Positions 1 through 11,814 of a DNA stretch of 64,000 nt are shown piece by piece (position 1 is the first letter of the stretch; every line of letters starts with the position of its first letter). The notes below the pieces were generated by a model, which was not told the DNA's origin, made no database searches, and was given only the letters and a program-made list of their open reading frames with translations. The DNA lies in the NCBI GenBank assembly GCA_034509925.1, contig CM067535.1, positions 6,857,201 through 6,921,200 of the forward strand. The letters are read 5' to 3'. The DNA is from Hirudinaria manillensis (taxonomy: Eukaryota; Annelida; Clitellata; Hirudinida; Hirudinidae). A program made the translations under genes and the position numbers.

Positions 1-591
1 AAGCACCTCAAATCGTGGAATAAAATGAAAGATTCCAAGAACAAAAACAAGAAACCAAAGAACAGGAAAACAAAGAACTCGAAACAGCTTCAATTATCGA
101 CCCCGCAGAATGACGAACCAAAACCTAACTCTAGGAATCAGAAAATCAATAACTTGGATGAAAGAATCAAGGTAATCGTGGAAATTAATTATTAATAATT
201 AATATATAATTATTAATTAATTAATTAATATTTATATTTAAATTAACTAAATGTTATTAAATATGTTATTTGAAATTCAGGAATATCCAGTAAATTATAT
301 TAATTACGAATAAATTTAAATTTATCGCATAATATTTTAAAATTTATTTTAAATATAAATTAAAATACATAAAAATTAAATTAAATTAAATGATTTATTA
401 ACTAAATTAATAACTACTATTTAATCTCCCCTTACTTCTTTATTAATATTAATCATCATTGATATCGTATTATATTAAATTATTATAATATAATAAAATA
501 ATAATAATTATTATTATTAATATTAGTATTAAAATTATTAATTTTATTATTATCATTAATATCGTATCATATTATATAATACGATTATAAT

Positions 592-622
<31 letters not shown>

Positions 623-1671
623 CTGTCAGCAGTTCAAAGAATCCCATCAGAACGGCTTGCAACGAGCGAGGTTCCCCCAAAGCGAACAAGACTTCTTTTA
701 CTATCCACCACCTCCCGGCTTCTACCAACACCACAACCTCCCCAAGTTCGTGGGCAGAAACAGCTACCAGAGCGTACCCGCCTCTTACCAGAGGGCCCTC
801 TTGCCCTACGTCTTGTACCCTCAGCACTTCCCGCAGCCACCCGACCAACAGGAAAACCAGTTCACCGTCGAGGGCGACAAGATATCCATGGCCCTCGTGA
901 AGGCCATAACCGATTATCTCAAAGCCACCGGCGATGCCAAGGGTCTGACCAAAGTGGTTCAGGCTTTGACGGCGTTCAACGAGGTAAAGGTCGTTTCTGG
1001 TGACCTTTGAACTGTGCGACTGTTACTTATATTTTTAAATATAGCTGTCTATCGTTAGAGGGTTATAAAATTAAAAATAAATTGATATTTTTTATAAATT
1101 AATGAAGTTACGTATTTAATCAATCAGTTTTAATGCCAGTTGGTTGAATAATTGAATATTTATTTGAATTATAATGAATAATAGAATGTTTATTTCAATA
1201 ATAATGGAATAATAATTTTAAAAAATTGATTCCAACTATAATAAGTTAATAATAACTATTATTGCTTTTCCCATTTATCTTTCTTTACCTGTCATTTTGA
1301 AGTAATTTTTATTTCTGTTCATCATAAAATAAAAATAACTTTCAAAATAATATTTAACATAATATTTAGAATAGCATTTAAAATAATATCTATAATAACA
1401 TTTAAAATAATATTTGAAATAAATTTATAAAATTTAAAAATTAATTTGCAGATCTTCACGAGTCCAACTTATTACGGACCATTAATGGATGGTTACAAGA
1501 AATTCCTCGAAAAGATCTCTGCTCATTCCTTCTTAAAGGTTGAATTTCACCACGTTTGACGATTGTTTTTAACGAATAATTTTTAAAAAATATATTTTAT
1601 TGAATATTTTATTATATATTCATAATTAACTGAATATTCCCCCTTTCGTAACTGATTGAAATTCTATTAAA

Positions 1672-1706
<35 letters not shown>

Positions 1707-2173
1707 TAATATATCAATTATAATATTAAAATATTAATTACATATGTCTATATATCTGTATAAAAATATAATATATCAATTATAATATTTTAAAATTATA
1801 CTCATGTATAATGTTTATTAAACAGTCCTTAAACGAGGAGCATCAGTTGAACCTTCCGAGAATCAACAACAGAAACAACATGAAACTTGGTTGGCCTCAA
1901 CACGTACACGTTTTCACGTACACGTTTTCACGTACACATATTCACGTACACATTTATTAGCAGATTTAAATTTCCATCCTTGAATTCTGAAATGATTTAT
2001 TGCATTTAAAAACATTTTGAGCCGAAAAGACTTACAATTTATCTTCAATGATGGCTTCTTAGAGCCATCCGGCTTCCACTCCGCCCTGAAGACCTTCCTC
2101 TTCAGGGAAAGTCATCCTCACCCCCCTCAGTGGTCTTGAAGTCCACCGGACATATGTCACTCTAACGAACCGA

Positions 2174-2207
<34 letters not shown>

Positions 2208-2598
2208 GAATGCGATTTTTAAAAATATTATTCTTTCCCAAATAATCCAATCTTTAATCGTTATCGTAACCAGCAGGTAATTGTAATTCAAAAGGATTAT
2301 TTTATTAATTTAAATTAATTTAAAAGAATTCGTCAGAATAGATGTTTTAAAAATGAATTCTCAAACTTGTCAGATTTCCAGAAATTCAGTAGGAATCATT
2401 TAAGCAATCCCGACAAGCGATTGGACACCAACAGGGGAGATCTCAAAGAAGAAGATGACCTAACCAAAGTAATCGGATATTATTTCTATATTTAAAAAAA
2501 ATTAATTATAATCCATTATTTATTTATTTACAATTTACCATTTATTTGCAACCTCCAAAAAAACCTTTTTTCTCAAGAACATTGAAGACCCGAAGTGA
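1..2598 (+). CDS. 3' part of an unrecognised Pro/Tyr-rich protein gene
   Basis: Six exons can be joined in one frame, all phase 0: <1-171, 633-983, 1452-1538, 1826-1903, 2382-2468 and 2578-2598 (TGA). Each ends at a GT donor and follows an AG. The first exon is Lys/Asn/Ser-rich and continues from outside the window. The 633-983 exon starts with a Tyr/Pro/His-rich segment (FFYYPPPPGFYQHHNLPKF) and ends in a predicted helical stretch (ALVKAITDYLKATGDAKGL). Later exons are short, charged and low in hydrophobic residues. About 230 residues are visible. I recognise no family and assign no function. A possible poly(A) signal AATAAA lies at 2965-2970. The even phase and GC-rich coding exons inside very AT-rich introns support a real gene; the exact 3' splice of the 2382 exon is the least certain junction. 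Confidence 0.6.
1901..1956 (+). repeat. 14 bp tandem repeat spanning a splice donor (4 copies)
   Basis: The unit CACGTACACGTTTT is repeated about four times with slight decay. The first copy holds the last codon (CAC) and the GTACAC donor of the 1826-1903 exon, so the donor itself is tandemly duplicated. Confidence 0.75.
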
Positions 2599-4721
2599 TA
2601 TTGGAGAGTAAAATCTGACGAATTTACGAGATCAAAGGTTAAAAAGTCAGGTTGTCATTTGATTGATTCGATGTTTGAAGGTCTACAACCGTCAATCAAC
2701 TGCTTCATTTTCAATCAATCAATCAATCATTTTTCAATTTTCAATTCGTGGAAATCTCGATACAACTTCGATACCTTTCGCCACAGCCATCTCTCGAGCG
2801 CTTTATTATCGGTTGTTTATTCTGTTTAGATTTTGATCGTAATTAATCGTATTTAGTCGTAATTAATTGTAATTAATCGTATTTAATCGTAATTAATCGT
2901 ATTTAATCGTGTTTAATCGTATTGTGATCGATCGATTGGTATTTTAAATCAATTTTTAACTTCGAATAAACCTTCTTTTCATCGCGGCAAGGTCTTGTTT
3001 TCTTTCCTTTTAGAATAAGTTTAAATGTTCGTAAACATTATTAACAAATCAATCGAATATTTAAAACAATTTAAAAGTATATCATCACCAAATTACGATT
3101 CATATTCACTTAAAACGGATCCATAAAGATAGCATGAAAATAATTAAAATAAACTGATAAATTATAAATTGTTATATGAATATAATTTTACAAGAAATTG
3201 GAGGCATATTTAATTGGACCATTAGAGAGAGAATTTTTAAAAACATTTTCTAAAAAAATATTTTTAAAAACAAAATATAACCAGAAAATAACTTTTAAAA
3301 AGTAATAATAGAATATAGAATTACTTCCAACAACATAGAATTACTCGGATTGAAAGCGGAAGTGAATTTCAAAAAACTTCCATGGACTCCTCCTATGAAC
3401 CCCACCCCGGGTCACTCGGTGCACTCGGGGTATTCAAGTTGCTTCCTTCGGTCGATGTTTTGCGAGTGTTTTTAAAGAATTTCGTTAAAAATTTTGTACC
3501 CGACACTGTCTCATCACCTCCAGAATCGATCGATTTTCTGCTTCCGGTACTTGCTTCTATAAACGTACTTAACTTGTACTTAACTTTAAATGTGTTGAAG
3601 TCAATAAATTATGATTGTTTTTATTGCGACGTAATAAGATTAAAATAGTAAATAAATTATAGTTGTTTATTGTAGCGTGATAATATTTTAATTAGTTATA
3701 ATTTTAATTAATTATATTTTAATTAGTTATAATAAAAATTATAATAAAATTACTTATAATAAATGTAATTAATATAATTAAATATTATAATTATAATCAC
3801 TTAACGAAAACCTGGCCTTTCACAGAGAAAAGCGCCATCTTTCTTTTTTTTTTCTCATAAAGATAAAAAGAAAATTCGTGACTGTTGAAAATTATCGAAG
3901 CCCACGAAAACCAACAAATATTTTTTTCTGTTAAAAAGAAAAGATAATTGATTAAAAATGATTAAACATGATTAATTATGATTAAATATGATTAAATATG
4001 ATTAAATGTGATTAAATATGATTAAATGTGATTAAATATGATTTAATCGGAATAATTTGAAGTTGAAAAATTATTTTATTCAGCTTGTCATCAACTCTTA
4101 AGTTACAACTTAAAAGTTATTAATTTCAAGTTATTAATTTGTTAAATTAAAAGTTATTAATTTCAAGTATTTGTTAACTTAATATCTGTAAAATACTAGT
4201 ATTTATTAAATTAAAACTTATTAATTCCCAATATTTATCAAATTAACACCTATTACTTCCAATATTTATTAAATTAATAATAATTAAATTTCAGTATTAA
4301 TTATATTAAAACGTTTTAATTTCCAGTATTTATTAAATTAAAACTTATTAAATTCCATTTTTTGTCAAATTAATATTTAATAATTTACGGTTAAAATTTT
4401 GGTTCAACTTATAATTATCCGTTAAGAAATAAAGCAGGAGCAAGCAGCAATCAATGCTTCGATCCAAATGCATCGTCTGTGCACTGGTAATAATCCTCGA
4501 AGTAATTATAAAGATTAATTATAAATATTAAAATTGCAATAATTATAATTAATTGTAATTATAAATTAATTATAAAGAATGTTTATTTCTTTTTATAAAA
4601 TAATTCGAATAAATAAATAAATAGTTCAATTCTCTCCGGAATGATCTTCCAATTAAAATTTCAGAATCTTTCAGCTAGGAAACCGTCAGGATGGATTTGA
4701 TTGAAATATAAAAGGAAAAAT

Positions 4722-4820
4722 ATGTAAAAGAAATAATTATGTAAAAGAAATAATTATGTAAAAGAAATAATTATGTAAAAGAAATAATTATGTAAAAGAA
4801 ATAATTATGTAAAAGAAACA
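4722..4820 (+). repeat. 17 bp tandem repeat, about 6 copies
   Basis: The unit ATGTAAAAGAAATAATT is repeated head to tail with near-perfect identity, decaying at the right end (AAGAAACAATTGTG). No coding role is evident. Confidence 0.85.
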
Positions 4821-4916
4821 ATTGTGTGCAAAAAACAATATTCTTTGAAAACATTCCCAAAGAAAATCTCATGAAAAGTTGACAACTACGCAAGTTGTTG
4901 CTTTTCTTGTTGATAT

Positions 4917-5000
4917 CGTTGTTGTTGATGCTATTGTTGCTGTTGTCGTGGTCGTTGTCGTCGTTGTCGTCGTCGTTGTTGTTGCTGTTGTTGTTGTTGA
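4917..5000 (+). repeat. Imperfect TTG/TCG triplet microsatellite
   Basis: GTT, GTC and GCT triplets are mixed. Read on the minus strand this gives poly-Gln/Asn/Asp/Thr open frames up to 145 codons long. Those frames are repeat artefacts, since several overlapping frames are open at once. Confidence 0.8.
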
Positions 5001-5103
5001 GATACAACGATAAACGACAAACGACAGCACAAAGAGCAGCAAAGGAGACCAGCATGTGACGAACGTATGCAGCATTCGTACACCCTCCTCCGATGCCAGG
5101 GAC

Positions 5104-5132
5104 ATTCCATGGCAACCTGTTTCCATGACAAC
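5104..5132. promoter_or_regulatory. Paired X-box-like (RFX) motifs upstream of KCTD gene
   Basis: GTTTCCATGACAAC at 5119-5132 fits the RFX X-box consensus (RYYNYY, 2-base spacer, RRNRAC). A second, CATTCCATGGCAAC-type match sits just upstream at about 5103-5116. They lie about 610 bp before the KCTD start codon. This is a motif match only; binding is inferred. Confidence 0.3.
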
Positions 5133-5738
5133 GAAATGATGCTTCTTGTCCATCTTTCCTGCGTGCATTTCCAAGATGGAGGAGTTTCTTAGTCGACTTG
5201 AAATGCAATTCATATGAATATTTATGTCATTAAACTCTGTGCATAAATAATGATATCGCATAAATTATACTCACCAAATATTCAGCAGTCTTGTAATTAG
5301 CCTGATTATCATTTTCAGCCCTGTCAATCATTCTCTTCGACCAATCAGTTCACTCCATTCGTGAGGAAATGTTTTAATTAACATTTAAAATTACGTTTTG
5401 TGTGATTAACTTGTAATTAGTTGTAATATGTTAATTATCTCATTATGTACGTGTGCTTTTAAAACAAGCTCGAAAATTGGCAGTCATGTCGAAAGAATTT
5501 CATTTAGAAGAAAGCACGAAAGGGTTCACGCTCAAAGATCTCCGCATGTACATCACAAATCACATACACACAAACCACGTACACACACATATAAACATAC
5601 ACACGACTCCAGCTTTAAAACCCCCCAAACTTCTGCTCGGGACCATCGGAATCGTGTAGATTCTGAAAGGAAAAGTTGTTTTGATCTCTAATTTCTTCGC
5701 CGAAAGTAAAAAAAAAATAAATAAAAACCTCAAATCGA

Positions 5739-6592
5739 ATGGCAGCGACCCAGAACGACGTGGTCGACTTGAACGTCGGTGGCGTCCACTACACGACCAC
5801 CGTGGCATCCCTGACCAAGTATCCGCAGTCGGTCCTCGCGCAAACCATGTTCAGACTCGTGGAGAAGGGCTGGAAAGACGGTGGAGTCGAGAAGGATTTC
5901 AAGTGTCTGCAGCCGGAATTGGACGGCGAATGTCTCCAAGTCTTCGTCGAGTCGAACAATCGCATCTTCATCGACAGGGACGGAGTCCTTTTCAGATTCA
6001 TTCTGGACTTCCTCAGACAGGGTGACAAGTTCGGTCTGCCGGAGAGGTTTGCAGAAAACGACAGACTTTCCTGCGAGGCCGATTTCTACGGTCTTCAAGA
6101 TCTCGTGGCGGTACTTCGTTCTCTGAAACTGGCAGCATCGAGTCTAAAGGGCGAGATCCACCCCACCGACGAGGGTCATAGAATGGCCAATCTACCCCCA
6201 GTGACGATTCCTTCTCCAACCAACAGCGATGTCGGAGTAGGAAGCCCTCGGTCGAAAGGAAACGAAATGACCGCAGTCCCCGGCAGTCCCGCATCGTTCA
6301 CTTCCGCTGCTGGCACCTCCCCGGGGCTTCTTCCTCCCCAAGTTTCGCCCTTCGGGGGAACCACTCAAGGACAGCCCGCCAACTACGCGGAACCAGGGAG
6401 TATAACCGTCGGTTATAGAGGAACCTTTGCTTTTGGAAGAGATGGAGGAATGGCAGATGTCAAGTTTAGGAAACTTCATCGCATTCTCATCGCAGGCAGA
6501 GTTCAGTTGTGCAAGGAGGTTAGAAATCAACATTCGTTTATTGGTTCTAAGATTTCCTGGCTTTATTCATGTCTCATTGACTCAATTCGTAT

Positions 6593-6627
<35 letters not shown>

Positions 6628-9600
6628 TTTTAAAAAAAGGAGTTGAAAGTAATGTCACACCAATCAGTCAGTTCATGTACCCCAAGATTTCCTGACTTTA
6701 TTCCCGTCACATCCACTGAAATCGTATTCATATTCCCACGAGCATAGCGTATATGTTGCTTACATTTTTCCATCCATCCATATACATGAACTATATATAT
6801 CGCAATATAACTTTATTAGTGTGTACTAATATATTATATTGTATATAATGTATATTATATTGTGTATAATGTATATTATATTGTATATAATGTATATTAT
6901 ATTGTATATAATGTATATTATATTGTATATAATGTATATTATATTGTATATAATGTATATTATATTGTATATAATGCATATTATATTATATATAACGTAT
7001 ATGTTACAATATATTAAATAACATGACTCTGGTTTATGTTTGTAATAGTTCATATGTTTAAGCTTGTAATGTTATCGATTTTACTTTCGTAATTTAACGA
7101 GATGAGGAAGTTCTTGAGAGGAAACTCAAGTGTATAACAATTTAATTTCTATGATTTTTAAATAAAATACAATTTAATTTGATATAAATAAATAAATAAA
7201 TGAATAAATAATTAAATAAAATGAAATGAAATCAATTGATGAAAACACTGTTGAATTCGTTTTGAAATAATGCCGGAGGAAGAGAAATTCGCTCGAAGTC
7301 TGAAAATGATTTCCAAATGATTTCATGGATAATTCAGCAGTAATTCATCGATAATTTATCAATAATTCATCGATAATTCATCAATAATTCAACGATAATT
7401 CATGGCACAGATAAACCATTGCTGATGCACCCTCACCAGTGAAAGTTTCACAAACTTTACATTGTAAAGTTTACAATATACGTAATTTACTGAAGCATAA
7501 ATTATACTGTATAATGTATGATTTACACATTATAATAACATGTTAACACAAGCATAAAGTATATTATAATATGCTGTAATAAACATTATTGTAGCATTTT
7601 GAAAGCAATTTTATAATAATAACACCACAATATAATAGCAACACGTAATAAAATTACGTCTCCAGCAATATAACATCAATTAGGGTCAAAAGATGATGAG
7701 GTGTCTGGAACGGATGTATCCCCAGAACAAATATATACCCAGCCAAACTATCTTTAGCAAACGACGATCAGCATCATCATCATCGTCTCATCGTCATCGT
7801 CGTCAACATCTTCATCATGATCATCATCAACAACATCATCGTCGTCATCGTCATCATCAACAACATCATCGTCGTCATCATCATCATCATCGTCATCATC
7901 AACAACATCATCGTCGTCATCATCATCATCATCGTCATCATCAACAACATCATCGTCGTCATCATCATCATCATCGTCATCATCAACAACATCATCGTCG
8001 TCATCATCATCATCATCGTCATCATCAACAACATCATCGTCGTCATCATCATCATCATCGTCATCATCAACAACATCATCGTCGTCATCATCATCATCAT
8101 CAACAACATCACCGTCGTCATCATCATCATCATCGTCATCATCAACAACATCATCGTCGTCATCATCATCATCATCGTCATCATCAACAACATCATCGTC
8201 GTCATCATCATCATCATCGTCATCATCAACAACATCATCGTCGTCGTTGTCGTCAACATCTTCAACATCGTTTTCATCGTCACCACTGCCTTGAACATGA
8301 AAGTAGGCAGTTAAAACCTTGAAACATCAAGGAGTTGCCCCAAGCAGCAGAAAATGAAAACAAACATCTTCTGGAATAATTATTCAAGAAATTATAATTT
8401 ATTATTATTATTTATTAACTTCATATTATTAATGCTTCATCATGGATTCACTACACTAACTCAAAATAATAATCGTTCAGTTATTATCATATTTTATATT
8501 TTATATTTATTTTATATTTTATATTATTTTTTATATTAATTCATATTTACGTTAATTATAATGTAATATTAATGATATTATTATAATAATCGTTAAAACC
8601 ATTTATTATTTTTTATTTCATATTTATTCAATAAAATAATATTTATTTCATTTTAAACTTTTTAAAATCTTCGGTCGTGAAAACATCCGGACATGCGCAG
8701 TAGGACTGCTAATGGCGGGTAATTTGTATGAAATTTCGTTTTTAGGATTGCATGCAGGTACAAAACGTTATTTATATTTAATATAATTTTAAATTATTTT
8801 ATATTATTTTAAATTATTTTAAATTACTTGTTATTATTATATTATTTTTATTATTATGACTTAATGTAGCTGTTCATAATATAATAACTGCAATATTTAC
8901 TATAACTGTTCGTTTAATCTGTTCTTGAGATTTAAAGCCTCAACTTGTAAAAGAGATTTCAAGTATTGGTAAATTTACAAATAATATCAATTATTATGAT
9001 TATATTACATGTTAAATTACATTAATACTAACAATAATTTAACATAATACAATATAATTTAATAAAAATAATTTAATTTAATCAAATTAATTTAAATATT
9101 GGAAAAATAATTTTCGAGGGAACGGTTTATTTCTTGTCATCATCGTCTTCATCATCATCACCTTCTCCTTTCATCAATATTATTATAAGTTATAGTTACA
9201 TAATTTGATATTTTACACGATATTTTTTTTAAATGATTTTAAAAGGTTTTAAGAAATATATTATAAATACGTAATTCAATATCAGATGTTCGTGTATCTC
9301 ATTATAACTTATATTTGATCGGTGATTAAAAGTAATTTATTTTTAATCATTTCAAATAAAAAATAATAAAAAAATAATAAAAAATGCGAAATAATTCCAT
9401 CAAAATGACAAATTAATTCTTATTTAAAACTAGAATTTAATTTCAAATCCTGAAAAATCTTGCCTTTCATGACGTGTGCCTTGTTTACCTCCTTTGCACG
9501 ACATTTAATCATTGGGAGGCATCAGGAAGCTATCGCTGACAGTAATGACCACATCGTATGACGTCATCGCCATCATCATCATCATCACCGTCATCATCAT

Positions 9601-10354
9601 CACCATCATCGTCATCGTCATCATCATCATCACTACCATCATCGTCATCGTCATCATCATCATCATCACCACCATCATCATCACCATCATCGTCATCGTC
9701 ATCATCATCATCGTCATCATCTTCATCGTCATCGTCATCATCGTCGTCGTCATCGTCATCAACATCACCATCATCGTTATCAATGTTAATTGTTCTACGT
9801 AGTTCAACATTTACTTTAAATGTTTAAGTTGTAAACAAGAAGGTTGTCTATAAGTTTCAATGGTTTTATAACTGCAATGGAAATATTTGTACAGTAAAAC
9901 GTGTCTAGAGGGTCAGGGTTAGGTTTATGGTCAGGGCTAGGTTGGGGTTAGGGTTAGGTTAGGGTTAGGTCGATCGGATTTTGCGCGATAGAAGCTTCCC
10001 TACGAGCATGTCGTCCATTTTATCAGGTGTTTACGTTAAACTAAACTCAAAATCTGTTCCTTGAAAATACGGCCTTAAAGTCAGGTTTTAATCTGTTCTC
10101 GGATGTCCCAGTTCAAAGGGTTTGTTGCACCTGAATAACCCCTGATAAACGTGCTGCACACGTGGTTCATTGGATTGATTTTCTTTATTTATTTTTTTAA
10201 ATGGGGGAAAAAAAACAACTGAAAAACATCTTTTGTTGAAGGTCGTCGAAGGTTGTTCGTCATTCTTTTGAATTTCATTCGTGTGTGAAGATACTTGCTA
10301 TCATCAGATCATCAGAAAAAAATCGTAAGAATCATCGTAGTCATCATCACCATC

Positions 10355-10385
<31 letters not shown>

Positions 10386-11750
10386 CCATTACCATCATCA
10401 TCATTACGACAATAGTGATTCTTACGATTATTATGATAGCATGTATCTTCATCATCATCATCGTCGTCGTCGTCGTCGCCATCATCATCATTGTCATTAA
10501 CAATTATAACTATTAATATTAATTGTTTAATAATAATTAATAATTATAAATTATTTTAACACGATGATTTCAGTCGATTAATTTTATATTTCCTTGGATT
10601 TCCAACAAATCAATTTAAGAAGTTGAAATTTAAATTTTAATCTCCGTGGATCAAAGAACACATTCTGAACGATTCATCAAATTCTTTGCTTCGGTGCTTT
10701 TTATTTATCGGTCTTTGTCATCCGTCCGTCCGTCCGTCCGTCCATCCATCCGTCATATCAATGACTCATCAAATTATCCTTCCATCCATCATCTCGATGA
10801 CTCATCAATTCATTGATACATCCATGCATCATTTCAAGGACTCATCAATTCCTCCATCCGTCCGACCATCCTTCCGTCCATCCATCCTTCCTTCCGTCCG
10901 TCCATCATCTCAATGACTCATCGATTCATTGATACGTCCGTCTATCCGTGACCAACTCCTGGAAGAGATCCATGACGACCGCAAACATTCGCAAACAAAC
11001 ATCAATCCTGTTGTCAACAAATGTCATGTTAAATTATAAAATAAAAATTAAATTGATGCATTCAAATTTCTACTAATTTACAATTATTAATAATTAATAA
11101 TATTTATAATCAATTATCTCCAATCATTTCATTATTTCAGAGATAATGATTATTTTAAGATGTCTGAGTTATTTTAAGGCCGACCTTAATGTGACCTAAT
11201 TTCATCGGTCACGTGATTCAATCTGCGCATCCGACGATGACGTCACTCCTCGAAGCACCTGAACCTCTGGGCATTGGTTTGTTCACATTTCGAGGTTCTA
11301 TTAAATAATAATAATAATAATAAAAATAATAATAAAGATTAAAATAATAATATTAATAGTTAAAGCAATAATATTAATAAAAGTTAAAATGACAATAATA
11401 ATAATAAAAGTCAAAATAATAATTATAAAATTTAAAATAATATCAGACTTAAGGAGATCCCAGATCGACTGCTAAGTTTGTATCCGTAAATTATTCCTTG
11501 GACTATATTATTAAAACCTCATGATGTACCATTAGCATTACAAGTAGCAGTACTAAGTACATTATTACTTCACGTGTTAAACTAATTCATGAATTATTAA
11601 TCGATATTGTTGGTAATTCACTCAACCCCGCTGAAGATTTGCATATGTTAATTGTTAATTGATTTCTTTTATTACTTTTATTATTATTATTATTATTGTT
11701 TATTATTATTATTATTATTAATATTGTTGTTGTTATTATTATTATTATTG

Positions 11751-11814
<64 letters not shown>

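Larger units (their letters stand above)
2599..5738. other. Intergenic/5' region rich in AT tandem repeats
   Basis: I see no convincing gene here. An 88-codon ORF at 3382-3648 has no family features. The stretch holds short tandem arrays: 10 bp TAATTAATCG-like units at about 2839-2935, 10 bp ATGATTAAAT units at about 3950-4045, degenerate units of about 30 bp (TTATTAATTCCAATATTTATTAAATTAA-like) at about 4105-4380, and the 4722-4820 and 4917-5000 arrays listed separately. The last few hundred bases before 5739 probably contain the KCTD promoter and 5'UTR, including a CA-rich tract at about 5567-5605. Confidence 0.6.

Noticed and set aside
4771..5261. Overlapping minus-strand frames rich in Asn, Thr or Gln
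   Set aside because: Several frames are open over the same triplet repeat, and none has a start context or family features.
5485..5658. Short frame starting MSKEFHLEESTKGFTL before the KCTD gene
   Set aside because: Runs into a CA-rich repeat, lacks a donor in a sensible place and has no recognisable domain; probably 5'UTR.
7693..8322. 209-codon His/Arg/Gln-rich open frame
   Set aside because: It is the 42 bp triplet satellite. Other frames on both strands are open too, and no flanking coding context exists.
9560..10500. Ser-, Ile-, Met- and His-rich open frames
   Set aside because: CAT/CGT triplet repeats open in many frames.
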